Part shown: positions 52,314 through 62,740 of the stretch, piece after piece
How the letters are laid out: each line of letters begins with the position of its first letter
How positions within the stretch are numbered: position 1 is the first letter of the stretch
Assembly (NCBI RefSeq): GCF_000149955.1
Contig: NC_030988.1
Location: forward strand, 3,709,362 to 3,773,361
Direction of reading: 5' to 3'
Source of the DNA: Fusarium oxysporum f. sp. lycopersici 4287
Lineage: Eukaryota; Ascomycota; Sordariomycetes; Hypocreales; Nectriaceae
Length of the DNA: 64,000 nucleotides
Program-made: the position numbers and the translations under genes
Notes under the pieces: generated by a model
What the model was told of the DNA's origin: nothing
The model's input: the letters and a program-made list of their open reading frames with translations, nothing else
Database searches by the model: none

Positions 52314-54125
52314 CTATGGAGGAGGTACGCGCAGCTCTAGCTCCCCATGTCGCGTATGCCCGCCAAAGATCTCCACATTACAGAACCATTCATGTTGCGA
52401 TGTAGGCGTAAACTCATCCCCAGTCCGAAATCTCTGTCTCGACTGACTACTAAGGTCATACTTTGCAACAGGGTCATTAACAAGACGCTGCTTCCACTCC
52501 GCTTGAGACTTCTCTGGCTTCCACCGTGGGTTTCTCGTTGCTGCAGGATGAAGCTGTTGATCAGGGCTATTTCTAGCAGGAAGTCTCAAGCTAGGGCCCT
52601 CCAGCCGCCCCGACAAACACGGCTATCAGGGCCCCAGTAGGCTCGCATTTGATCGCCTCGATCTACGGCATTCATTTCGTCGTTGTAAGTGGCAGCGACA
52701 GACGGAATTGAAATCACTTTGACTGGCTCCTCACCGGAAAACTCTTGCATTGGCCGTGCTGCAGGTTGGTCTGCTGTTGGTCGTTTCCTTATGCGGTCAA
52801 TCCGTTCATTGCCTGTAAATACGGTGGATAAAAACAACACAAGGGCATTATCTTTCCAAGCGATCTGGTTGACCTATCAAAAGTTGAATCAGTAAGGCTT
52901 ATCTGTAAAAATTTGTCTCCTTGACTAACTAGGTTATCAGATGTTGGGATTGCTTTAAGGCAGTTAAAAGGAATACTACCAGCAGCAGTATTATCATCAG
53001 CTTTGAGCTTGACGAGCAGCCAGTAAAGACCACAGTTCCGGCGGGGTTAGCCGTGGCTCCGTGCCCAAGCTGACGTAGCCGACGGAATAGGTTGGAAGAA
53101 GAGAATAGGTTGTCGAGAAACACGCGGTATCTGGCTTCCGGCAGCAGAATCACTAGGGCGACAACCACAGCTTGGGTCGGGTTTAGGTAAACAGTATTCT
53201 GTGGCTCTCGAAACCGCCGTTGCTGCCATTGGCGACGTAGTTGTGAAGGCAGCCGCCGGTAGGTGTGTCTGATACCTGCAGGCCCGAACTTCTGGCCCGG
53301 CCTGTGCCAGAGCCACCGTATGAAATAACCGCGTTGAGCCACAGCCCAGACTTTGAAGCCCGTGGGAATGGGTTTAGATGGGACAGTTGTCATCTCTAAA
53401 GATCTTCCTAGTAAGCGGACCATAAACTCATCTATAGCAATAGCTGTGCCTGGTTTGAAGAAAGTAGTGGATATATGTTGTATGTGATTAGACCAGTCAT
53501 CCACCCGGCTCAACGTCCGGCTATATAAGCTATCCCCAGTAGCTATGAATACTGCTATCCCCAGTAGCTACGAATATTGTTGCGTGGCCAAAGAGACATA
53601 GAACTCGTGATAATAGCTGAAATCGGCGAAGAGACATCCACTTTACATTTGGATGACTTGGCTGTTGCTTCCCTAACTGTGACGTTCTCCAATAGTCTTC
53701 TATTCGGGGTTCCTTGTGTATTCGCATATAGATCAGGATCGCAATCCATACGAAGATTTCTACAACAGAGGTTGGCTTCCAATCAAGAAGCCGCGACTGT
53801 GGCTGTTGCCCATCACTGCAGCTATTTGTAAGCATCTCAAGCCGATCACTAGCCCAGCTATTCGTATAGCAAACCCAGCTTTCTACTAGCCAAACAGGGA
53901 GAAATTGCTGGAATAGCAGCATTGGCTCTGGGGTAAATCCTCTATCCGAAATGACCGATCTGGGAGATGAACGGGGTCGAAGTTGTAGCCACGGCCAGAA
54001 ACTGGATTATTGACTGGTCGGCATGTGTTATCAGTCGGCTGCTCACGGCAGCTATGATCGACTCGAATGAAGCTATTGTCATCATCCACGTTGGCTGCTT
54101 GGCTAGAGAGTTGTTCGATACCCAT
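52314..54125 (-). pseudogene. piggyBac transposase, broken
   Basis: Fragments in order on the minus strand: an N-terminal piece (54125-53886), the region LPVWLVESWVCYTNSW (53922-53600), the catalytic part AIAIDEFMVRLLGRS (53513-52929), an exon starting NQIAWKDNALVLFLSTVFTG (52870-52586) with MNAVDRGDQMRAYW, and a decayed Cys-rich tail. A 25-bp tandem duplication (53531-53580) and several frameshifts disable it. IDE in the catalytic motif shows what the copy at 41 kb has lost. Confidence 0.8.
53531..53580. repeat. 25-bp tandem duplication inside the piggyBac gene
   Basis: Two adjacent 25-bp units beginning TATCCCCAGTAGCTA, differing at three bases. Its length (25) shifts the reading frame of the transposase. 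Confidence 0.9.
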
Positions 54126-54424
54126 GACAGCTCATTGAATGGGTTGTATGACGATTTCAGCGGGGTCGGTTTCGCGGACGCTTCAAGTCACTACCATGTG
54201 TCCCTTGGTTGCGCGGGGGCCGTGTGGGGCTCAGTATGGAGGTGCTGCCTTACGCTAGTCAAAGGGATACTCATGTTGAGTCTGCCGATCGTCTAGGCAG
54301 CACGATGCTGCCTGCGATTTAGAGTTCATGGCAAGTGTAAAGTTATTCACGATGGTCGTGATCCTTGCCTTTCACATCTTTGTCCTTTCCTTATGGATAG
54401 ATGCCGTTACATAAATCTGGCTAG

Positions 54425-54749
54425 CTAAAGTATACCGATGGGCTTTTCCCTGCCTTGTTGTCGTAGGAGGAAAGTGACAGTGGCGCGAACTTGACTATGA
54501 GAAGGAGCATAGCCCAAGGCTTCTTGTCGAAGTATCCAGACAACCAATCCGGGCTCCTAAGACTTGAATAGTATAGTAGCTGGGCAGAATAGGTGACCTC
54601 AGACTTGGGTGGCTCTACTCTTAATCGGTCTGAGAAGGTCGGCTGAGGGGAGCCATGCTTTGTCCGGCTTGGTTCTGGGAGAGGCCGTTATCGGTGACAT
54701 CCAATATGGCTTCAATAACTTCATCTTCTGGGTAACACGCTTGATTCAT
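54425..54749 (-). pseudogene. N-terminal helix-turn-helix fragment of a third pogo-type transposase
   Basis: MNQACYPEDEVIEAILDVTD, then GLSQNQAGQ, then after a one-base shift KHGSPQPTFSDRLRV and, in another frame, LRQEALGYAPSHSQVRATV. Together these are the psq-type and CENPB-type DNA-binding motifs of pogo transposases. No catalytic core follows. A small relic. Confidence 0.65.
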
Positions 54750-55119
54750 TCTCAAGGCAATTATAGAACATTCCTGTAGATAGAACACCCGAAAGCCATG
54801 GGGAAGGGGGGGGACTCTGCGAAGACGGGGCATTGGTAGGGATTTTACATTGGTGCCACACTACCATACCGCTCATACGACGCAAAAAAAGAGTAGTATA
54901 ATACGAAATAACATGAAACCTCCTTTGAGATACAGCTTGTTTCATGTAAATAACTTCAGTCCTTGACCAAGCACCTTTCAAGTGAATTTGGGCATTTTAT
55001 ATGAGGAAACCTTTTTTGCCTATTGGTTGAGGGGTACTGCATGGTAGTTATATAGGATCATGTCAAATAATGATAGCAGCCGCATAACCCTTATAGTCTT
55101 TTCAGATCCATGTATTAAT
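54750..55119. other. Non-coding stretch
   Basis: No gene recognised; probably the 3' flank of the DUF1275 gene. Confidence 0.4.
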
Positions 55120-55854
55120 TCAAGATTGATCTACGGGTGGCTGCTTACGGTTCAGGAACAGCAATAATGTAACCAGCGTCTTTCCTGCACCTGATACAAA
55201 CAATGCATTTGATGAGCCGATGCCCGTTCGCATGAAGGCTCCGGCAAAGCTCCCCACCACCAACGCAATTAAAAATCCAGCACGTCGATTTCTTGAACGG
55301 TTTTGTAACTTTAAAAGCCCTGGATCGATAACAAGATCAACCCATGCTGCTGTCGCCATAGCCGTTGTGATTTCCTGGATTCGAAAGGGTCGCATAGACG
55401 CTACTTGGGCACCTGATGCAAAGGCGAGTAAAGCAAGTGAACCCATTGCTGAGGGGCCTGTACCATAAGGGGAGTATGCGGGGTGAATAATGGCGGCCGC
55501 AAACGTGAGAATTGTCTGCGCACAGTGACTAAATATCAGCCACATACGAGCTCGTGGTCCAACAGTATTGGCTAACTGTCCTGTTGTAATAGCTCCGGCT
55601 AGGAACATACCCAAGCTTAAGCCTACGTCTGACAAGTTGAAAATCGAGTCATCATGCCCTGCGAGACCCACAGCTAATACAACGGAATTACCGGTCTGGT
55701 TGGATGCAAAACATTTGAAATCTGGGTAGCTGACTGCATCTTGGACACCAGTGCTGAATGTAAGAAGGAGAAGTTGAATCTCGAGGAGGATGTCAACCTC
55801 TAGGTTGGCGGACAGGTAACGTCGGACATTATTGATTGATAATTTAAAAGACAT
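55120..55854 (-). CDS. DUF1275 (YoaK-like) membrane protein
   Basis: 244 residues without introns. Typical family features are the early ILLEIQLLLLTFSTGVQDA helix and the FKCFASNQTGNSVVLAVGLA motif, followed by five more membrane helices to about residue 235. A charged loop LLKLQNRSRNRR separates the last two helices. The family is widespread in bacteria and fungi; its transport role is inferred from topology only. A short basic-hydrophilic head precedes the first helix. It is followed (in genome orientation) by the CoADR-rhodanese gene on the opposite strand, head to head across about 970 bp, so a shared promoter region is possible. Confidence 0.85.
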   Translation of the reverse strand: MSFKLSINNVRRYLSANLEVDILLEIQLLLLTFSTGVQDAVSYPDFKCFASNQTGNSVVLAVGLAGHDDSIFNLSDVGLSLGMFLAGAITTGQLANTVGPRARMWLIFSHCAQTILTFAAAIIHPAYSPYGTGPSAMGSLALLAFASGAQVASMRPFRIQEITTAMATAAWVDLVIDPGLLKLQNRSRNRRAGFLIALVVGSFAGAFMRTGIGSSNALFVSGAGKTLVTLLLFLNRKQPPVDQS

Positions 55855-56822
55855 GGGTAGATAGCAACCTTATGCGGTTTGCGTTGTCTGATAGGCGTCA
55901 GTTTGGTGTGGGGATAAGTTTTAAATAGTCAGCAGGGGTAATTCCACGCCTTGGACCTTTATCAGAACCGTGGCATCATACTAATTTTTTTTTTTGCTTT
56001 TGCAGGGATGTAAAAAACCATGTCGAGGGGGCTGTTCTGTTAACCAGCTTACACACCTTCACCCCCTAGCGTGAGTCCACATTCCAGCTCTAGTGGTATT
56101 AAAAACCTTAACAGAGCGCTAAAACTAACTTTTAGGATGAAGCGGGGACTAGAATCGGCGACTACATGCTTGCGCTTTTAGCATTTTTTTCCTCCACATC
56201 GTTAGCCGTTTTCGTGGAGGGTGGTGGGGAGACATAGCCGGTGTTAGGGCAAGGCGGGCATGCAAAATTAAACTATTTAGCCTCTTTGAGCAAGATAAGT
56301 CGCTTCTCTGGTCTTTTCAATTTTCAAACCAATTTCGAGCTTCAATCGGGTGACGCAAAGTTAGTGTTAGTTCTACTATTATACGGAAGTTAGCCGAAAT
56401 TGGTTACTGGGATTTCAGAGTGGTGTCGAGCTCCGCTCCAGTAGCCTTGAAACAAGCATTTGACGGATGAATTACGGCGACCTCACCTCATGACGTGCAG
56501 GGTGGGACAACTTGCGTGTGCGACGAGGTCGGCGACTCGGACCCAGTGGCCACCGCAGACTACCTCCTCATATAATCATCTCCTACTTATTAACGATTAG
56601 CGGCGCAGCTTATAAACATATCACCCCATTTGCCGAACTCTGCGTCACGAAATTTTAGTGGCTGGGTGGAGTTATATGATATGATCGAAAGAATCATGTG
56701 TGTCCTAGATGATTGATTTACCAGGCTCTTATGTCCGCAAGATTCGCGTAGATATATCATTTTTCAGAGAGCCAAATTTTATGCATGTCCACACCCGTCA
56801 TTCAACAAGATAACGTTTGAGC
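55855..56822. promoter_or_regulatory. Divergent upstream region; holds right copy of the 110-bp inverted repeat (about 56076-56168)
   Basis: Lies between the start codons of DUF1275 (minus) and the CoADR-rhodanese gene (plus). GTCGCCGATTCTAGTCCCCG on the minus strand (about 56143-56162) mirrors the copy at 51.9 kb. No gene. Promoter elements were not recognised. Confidence 0.5.
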
Positions 56823-58472
56823 ATGGCTAAGAGAATCGTGATTGTTGGTGGCGTCGCGGGTGGCATGTCCGCGGCCACCCGCGTTCGACGTCTCGATGAG
56901 TCGGCTGCCATCACTGTGTTCGAACAGGGAGACTACACCGGCTTCGCCAACTGCGGTATACCCTATGCTCTAGGGAACATCATCAAGCATGATAAAACCC
57001 TGATCCTACGTACACCCAGCGACTTCAAGGAGCGCTTTAATATCGATGTCCATCTTCGAACCGAGGTCATCGGCATTGATCGTGAAAACCACCTGGTCAA
57101 TGTGCGAACTGTGGGAACGGACGACATCCGCCAGGTGGGCTACGACAAACTCATTCTGGCCGAAGGTGCCGAAGCGTTTCGGCCTCCGGCTGCTGGGACA
57201 GAGTTGGACAATGTCGTCACGATGCAGACGATCTCCGATCTTCAGAAAGCCCGTGGCTTAATGTCGGACCGCGATGTAAAACACGTTTGCATAATTGGAG
57301 CCGGCTTCATTGGAATGGAAGTAGCCGAGAACTTGCGTAACCTCGGGTTCGAGATTTCGATGGTCGAGTACGGGTCGCATGTCTTTCCACCAATTGACGC
57401 CGACATGGCTGAGATTCTTCACACGAAACTCAGAAGCAAAGGAATCCAGTTGTTCCTAAACGATACTTTTAAGAAAATTGAGAAATCAAGCGTCCTCTTG
57501 ACTAGTGGATCTGAGGTACTCGCAGACGTGGTAATTTTGGCAGCGGGAGTGAGGGCCAGAACGAGTCTGGCAAAGCAGGCTGGTTTGAAGTTAGGTGCGA
57601 CAGGAGTTAGTGTTAACTCCCATATGCAAACCTCGGACCCGGACATCTATGCAGTTGGAGATATGGTTGAGACACAACACACCGTCATGGGACAGCCTGC
57701 TATACTCGCCTTGGCTGGTCCGGCAAACCGACAAGGGCGGCTCGCGGCCGATCATATATGCGGCAAAGAAGTACAATATCGTGGCAATGTCGGCACCGTT
57801 ATCTGCCAAGTCTTTGACCTGAGCCTCGGCTTCGTGGGCCTTTCTATCGAAGCGCTTCGTCGATTGGGCCACGATCCTCTTTGGGTCACAGTGCATCCCC
57901 TTGACCATGCAGGCTATTATCCAGGCTCACAAACCATGACGATCAAACTCGCTTTTCAGAAAGAGACGGGCCGTATCTGGGGAGCACAGATTGTAGGCAA
58001 GGCTGGTGTCGACAAACGTATTGACGTGCTCGCTACAGCTATGCAATTTGGCAGCACGGTTTTTGATCTGGAGCATCTCGAGCTAGCCTATGCACCACCA
58101 TACGGCTCGGCGAAAGATCCTGTCAATATGGCCGGCTTTGTGGCTTCAAATGTTCTACGTGGAGACTGCGATATCATTCACGCCGAACAGCTCAACCAGG
58201 CGAAGCTTGGCAAGTTGCAGATTGTGGATGTCCGCTCGCCTGAGGAATTCGCTAACGGTCATCTTTCTAAAGCGATCAATCTACCAGTCGACAGCTTGAG
58301 GCATCATTTTGGCGTTCTTGATAAGTCACTACCAACTGTCGTATACTGTCAAGTGGGCTATCGCGGCTATTTAGCTTACCGCATCCTTAAGCAAGGGGGG
58401 TTTGATGTTGCTAACCTCGATGGTGGTTTCAAGATGGTAGCCGAGGGAGGATATAGATTGATCGACAGTTAA
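56823..58472 (+). CDS. CoA-disulfide reductase / rhodanese fusion (CoADR-RHD type)
   Basis: 549 residues, intronless, start at the first ATG (56823). The N-terminal pyridine-nucleotide-disulfide oxidoreductase module has an FAD-binding VGGVAGGMSAATRVRR (8-23), the single active-site cysteine of this group in FANCGIPY (C44), an NAD(P)H site near IIGAGFIGMEVAENL, the second FAD motif DIYAVGDMV and a dimer-interface LAYAPPYGSAKDPVN. A C-terminal rhodanese domain (about 450-549) has the loop VVYCQVGYRGY with catalytic C509. Characterised bacterial fusions reduce CoA disulfide and CoA persulfide or polysulfide with NAD(P)H; here a sulfur or redox role is inferred. The bacterial-type fusion and lack of introns suggest horizontal origin. 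No mitochondrial signal is obvious. Confidence 0.88.
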   Translation: MAKRIVIVGGVAGGMSAATRVRRLDESAAITVFEQGDYTGFANCGIPYALGNIIKHDKTLILRTPSDFKERFNIDVHLRTEVIGIDRENHLVNVRTVGTDDIRQVGYDKLILAEGAEAFRPPAAGTELDNVVTMQTISDLQKARGLMSDRDVKHVCIIGAGFIGMEVAENLRNLGFEISMVEYGSHVFPPIDADMAEILHTKLRSKGIQLFLNDTFKKIEKSSVLLTSGSEVLADVVILAAGVRARTSLAKQAGLKLGATGVSVNSHMQTSDPDIYAVGDMVETQHTVMGQPAILALAGPANRQGRLAADHICGKEVQYRGNVGTVICQVFDLSLGFVGLSIEALRRLGHDPLWVTVHPLDHAGYYPGSQTMTIKLAFQKETGRIWGAQIVGKAGVDKRIDVLATAMQFGSTVFDLEHLELAYAPPYGSAKDPVNMAGFVASNVLRGDCDIIHAEQLNQAKLGKLQIVDVRSPEEFANGHLSKAINLPVDSLRHHFGVLDKSLPTVVYCQVGYRGYLAYRILKQGGFDVANLDGGFKMVAEGGYRLIDS

Positions 58473-59394
58473 TTCTTTTTTTTTCTTCTTTTTTTTCTTC
58501 TTTTTTTTTAATTTAGTTTTCCGTTTTTCCTTTCTAACATTAGTAAAATGATGAATCCTTATATGTAATTAACAGTTGAAACACATAATAACCTTTCACA
58601 TGTCAAACCTTGGAATCAGTCTAGGTTATGTAGATACTGAATGGTTTAACTACCGAAGAATGCGCCGTAATAAAGGTTCTTTATATGAGCTTTTCGTCAA
58701 GAAGCGAGAATTACTACTGATATTTATTGACCTCTAGAAACAGAATTTATAGCTATTAGGGTTTGGCTGCACTGTGTAAAGGGAATCTGGCTCCTTCGCC
58801 CTATCGGTAGCATACAGATGACAGGAATAAGAAAAGGAATCAGAAGAAAGTATCGAGAATCAGTATCGTCGACTGAAGACTGAAATGTCGATTCAGCTTC
58901 ATGGCATAGCATATACGGCCTCACAGAGGCGGAGCTGTAAAGATTGAACGCGGAAATATTATCTAATAACTCAATTAGGGTCCTGGGGGCTTCAACTTCA
59001 TTCTGCCATTATTTGGCCGTGATGTAACTCATCTCCTTGTTAGTTGGCCGGAATGAGATAGAAGTTCTTCCTTTGCGATCCTTTCTGTGGTCGTGCCCTT
59101 TGGGTATTTTTGGTCCTGAATGAGCTTGACAATAGAATTACTCACAGAGATCACGATTATTCGTTTTTTAATCATGAATTGAAAAGATAGCTCTCTGTGC
59201 AGGGGCCAAAGTTATAAAATAGATATACACTATGGGACATCCCCTCCAAGGCCGAGGCAACTGAGCTGCAAGGAAATAACACAAAGCCACCTTCGTCCGA
59301 CTATTTGACTCTCTGGGGGTTAAGAATAGGAATTGGACAACTTTTTGATACGAGGTGTATTTGTTCTATATAAACTATCACTGTATGCGAACAC
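58473..59394. other. Non-coding; pyrimidine tract after the CoADR-rhodanese gene
   Basis: Starts with a T/C-rich run (58473-58512, mostly T). No gene seen up to the ABC transporter stop. Confidence 0.45.
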
Positions 59395-61418
59395 TTATTT
59401 CCGCCAAATCAGGACTAGATAAGCCAAGAGCCTATATCCTGCGATAATACCAATGAGAATTCCAACCCAGGTCCCCTCCAGCCCCATAGAAATACTAAAA
59501 TTATCCAAAACCGCCGTGCCACGGATTTTCCCCGCCGAATTCAAGTCACTATAATACATACACTGATAGCCTTGGGGCGTCTTTGCGCAGGCGTACTCTC
59601 GGGATTCGAACTCATTAACCATCATACCCTGAAATACATATGCCTGGAAGTCAATATAATGGAATACATACTTCCAAAACGGATTGAGGATACTCATTGG
59701 TACAAGGAATCCATCAACGCACATCCAAAGCCCATTTGCGAAGGCTGTGATCGCCAATGCCACAACGAAAACTGGAAAAAGACATGAAACCAACACAACG
59801 AGTGACTCCGCTGCCAGGAGATCAAGGAATAACCACATAACCCACATAAAGAACGCGCTGGCATTTGGGCGAAAGTTAGATAGCCAATATTCCACTATCG
59901 AGAAGACGAGAGTAATAAGGAAGAGGAATGGAAGTCCAATGATGAAATTTGATACCATAAACGAAGGTGGACCAACGAGGCCATTTGCACGCTCCTGGTA
60001 AAAAGTGTGCAAATCCTCTAGGAAGGCGGGAACATAAGCAATCGCCATAAACGACATGAAGGCGCCGCCGAAGAAAATGGCATTTATGAATGCCTGGATG
60101 TATTTTTGGTCCGTCTTCAGTCTCAGGAACACGGTCCCCATGAGGATTGCCAGGCCCAGATACATGACAATGCGGATACCATATACGACAACGTCGCGGT
60201 GCGATTTGATCCAAGAGCGGTGAAGCAAGATCAGAGGAATTAACCAAGGGCTTGGTTTTAGAATTTTATGTCTTGACAAATCGACAGAGGAAGCATATCT
60301 CGCGCTCACGATAGCAGCATCAAGATCCGCGCGCTGGGTTGACACTGCCCATTTTTGAGTAATATCTTCTGTGCGGCGGCGAACTTCGCCGTTCTTATCC
60401 AAGTCGGTATTAATTAGGTCAAGATAGAACTCGGCAGCATTAGTCTCACGGGGCATATAGTAACCAGCCCTGGCGAAGTAGATAGGTGCTTCGCAGACTA
60501 GACCAAAGTAGCAGGTTTTCCCTCCCGAGAGGAGGCAGAGCTTGTCGAATTGATGAAATGTCGCCGAAGAGGGTTGATGAATGGAAGCTATTATAAGGAG
60601 CTGGCACACATTAGCCCGCATTTAACCAAAATGTCGACTTTCCAAGAAGGAGAATACCCACCTTATTCCGCCTGCCAATCTCTTTAATATAAGTGATGAC
60701 TTCGAGACTGAGAGCTGAGTCTAGTCCACTGGTTGGCTCATCAAGGAACAGAATTTTAGGATTGGCAACGAGCCGGCTAGCGACACCAAGCCGTTTCTTC
60801 TGGCCTCCACTCAGACCCTTCTTAATAGGTGTGCCGACAATAGTGTGGGCCTGTGACTGCAGGCCAAAGCTGGAGATAAGGTCATCCACACGGCGGAAAG
60901 CTTCCTTCCTAGTTACGTTGCTATCACTAGGTTAAAAAAAAAAAAAAAAACAATCGCTTCGAGGGCGGCAAGTCGTACCTAGGAAGCGCAAGCCTGGCCG
61001 CAAAGATCATCGTTTCTCGTACCGTCAGACTGCCTATCAGTGCATCCTCCTGCTCTACGTATGTAGAGAGATTACGGGTCATCTCGAGTTCCATCTTCTG
61101 TCCATTGCCAAGTATATCGCCTGTTGTAGTCGCTCCAGCAGCAGCGACTCGACGAGCAAGAGCGTTAAGCAACGTGGTCTTACCGGATCCACTCGGGCCC
61201 ATGATAGCAAGCATTTCAGATGCGTTGATAATTCCTGACGCTTTGGATAAGATGGAAAGTGGCTGTTTGGTTTTCCGGTCTTTGACGAGGACTTCAAGGT
61301 TGCTCCAGGCGAAACTTTCGACAACATCGTTGGCTAGGTGACGAGTTGGGATCACACACATCTCAAGATCCTCGACTGCATGCTCGTTTGATCCATGTTG
61401 TCTAGATTGAGTACTCAT
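59395..61418 (-). CDS. ABCG-family (White-type) half-size ABC transporter
   Basis: Three exons: 61418-60979, 60926-60662 and 60600-59395, giving 636 residues. Intron 1 (52 nt, with a 17-T run) and intron 2 (61 nt, GTGGGT...GCCAG) keep the frame. The ATP-binding domain comes first: Walker [12 protein letters not shown] near 74-84, Q-loop VEQEDAL, signature LSGGQKKR near 185-192, Walker [13 protein letters not shown] near 205-216 and H-loop IASIHQPSS. Six transmembrane helices follow in the last 330 residues. This nucleotide-domain-first order defines ABCG. As a half-transporter it must dimerise. Fungal members export lipids or xenobiotics; the substrate here is unknown. Start chosen at 61418 (A at -3); the frame extends upstream only to a TTG. 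Confidence 0.92.
60934..60950. repeat. 17-bp poly-A run inside ABCG intron 1
   Basis: Seventeen A on the plus strand (poly-T in the transcript), between donor and acceptor of the 52-nt intron. It makes up a third of the intron and acts as an unusually long polypyrimidine tract. Length is likely to vary between isolates. Confidence 0.9.
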
Positions 61419-62740
61419 TGTCACCGATTTGCATGACCCAAGCCGTCGGCGGAGATATAAGCAAAGGGACAATATCTTTTATGAATGGTTATTGATTAAA
61501 TAGTGTATCTATTAAAGTTACCAAGAACGAGAAAGGCCGAGTTATAAAGTTACATGCCTGCGAGTGCGAGAGAGACGTCCCCTTGCGGCCAGCTTGGCAT
61601 CAGTTACTAAACACGTCAACGGCGCCCCAAAATCTACATATCCTGTCAATGCCCCTCATAATTGTGATACTAGTCAGATCATGGCTTTTGAGTATCATTA
61701 AAAAAATTAAGGGCGCATGTGATTGGAGTGCAGCTAGCTGGTCAGATCATTTCGGCGACCAAGATGACATTTCCTCGCGGCGGCCTAAGGCGCTTCGAAT
61801 TGCTCGACTAGGACTATCCCTGGCCCTTACCTGAGGCTCTTCCATGTCCCCTTGACCTAGACCGCCGAAGTGCAAACATGCCATGCTGGTAAAACTAGCA
61901 GATTCACTCATTGACTGGGTTCCTCATAGTTAGGTCCTGTTTCGTCCACGTAAACGTATCTGGCGGCCATTCTCAACTCCAATACTCTATGGATTAAGCA
62001 ACTATCTAGAGTCTCTGGCAGGCAACGGGGCTTGCCGATGGGGTGATATGATCCAAATCAGTCCTCTGTCGTCTGAACACGTCATCTTATCGAAGCGGGC
62101 GCATCATAGACTATCGCACGAAAGGGCGATGAATCATAGCTTAACCTTAATGATTCTGTCGTCTGCTTTTTCGTCATATCATTAAGCAAACACCATTTTC
62201 ATCACAAATCGTTACACGACTCATTTTGACACATATTGCGATACTGTTATACAGAATACACTGTATGCAGAGTAATAATTACTGGGAAACCAGGGGTAAG
62301 CCTAACAAATTGACCTACGTGATATGATGTGAGTCGTAACATGACAGGATTTAGTTATTTACTACGGTAATCTGCGAAAATGATACGCACGCTACCAAAC
62401 ACTCTGTTTATTTGTATGCAAGGTCCTAAGAGAACATGTCTTTTATCTGGGCCCATCTGCTTAGTGCCCATAGCTCATCATGTAAGTATTCCCATAGTAA
62501 CCTTCTTCTTTAATGCCAGTAAGATGACGCCAAAGTTTAAGCGAAGACAAGCCTCAGTTATTCTCAGGTTTGCAACACCCATTCATCCTACAGTAGTACG
62601 ATCTCAAGACCACAGACAGCAAAAAGCATCGATACGTAATGATCGCCCACGAGGGTTTTTAATCAGACCATGGTAGTAGGAGATAATGCTTGCTTTAAAA
62701 AAGACACCCTCTCTTTATTAAACCTATGAGTGCTATCTGC
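61419..62740. other. Non-coding stretch
   Basis: Upstream region of the ABC transporter and 3' flank of the glycosyltransferase gene. The short open frame at 62380-62676 has no recognisable feature. No mobile-element ends seen. Confidence 0.45.

Larger units (their letters stand above)
52092..54269 (-). mobile_element. piggyBac-type transposon, degenerate copy
   Basis: The ends TATCCCTTTGACTGGCGTAA (left) and the mirrored TATCCCTTTGACTAGCGTAA (right, ending 54269) continue GGCA-A/G-CACCT. The subterminal GTCACGAGCAGGG and CCAATCA match the copy at 39.5 kb. Length 2,178 bp. No TTAA duplication was recognised. Confidence 0.75.
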
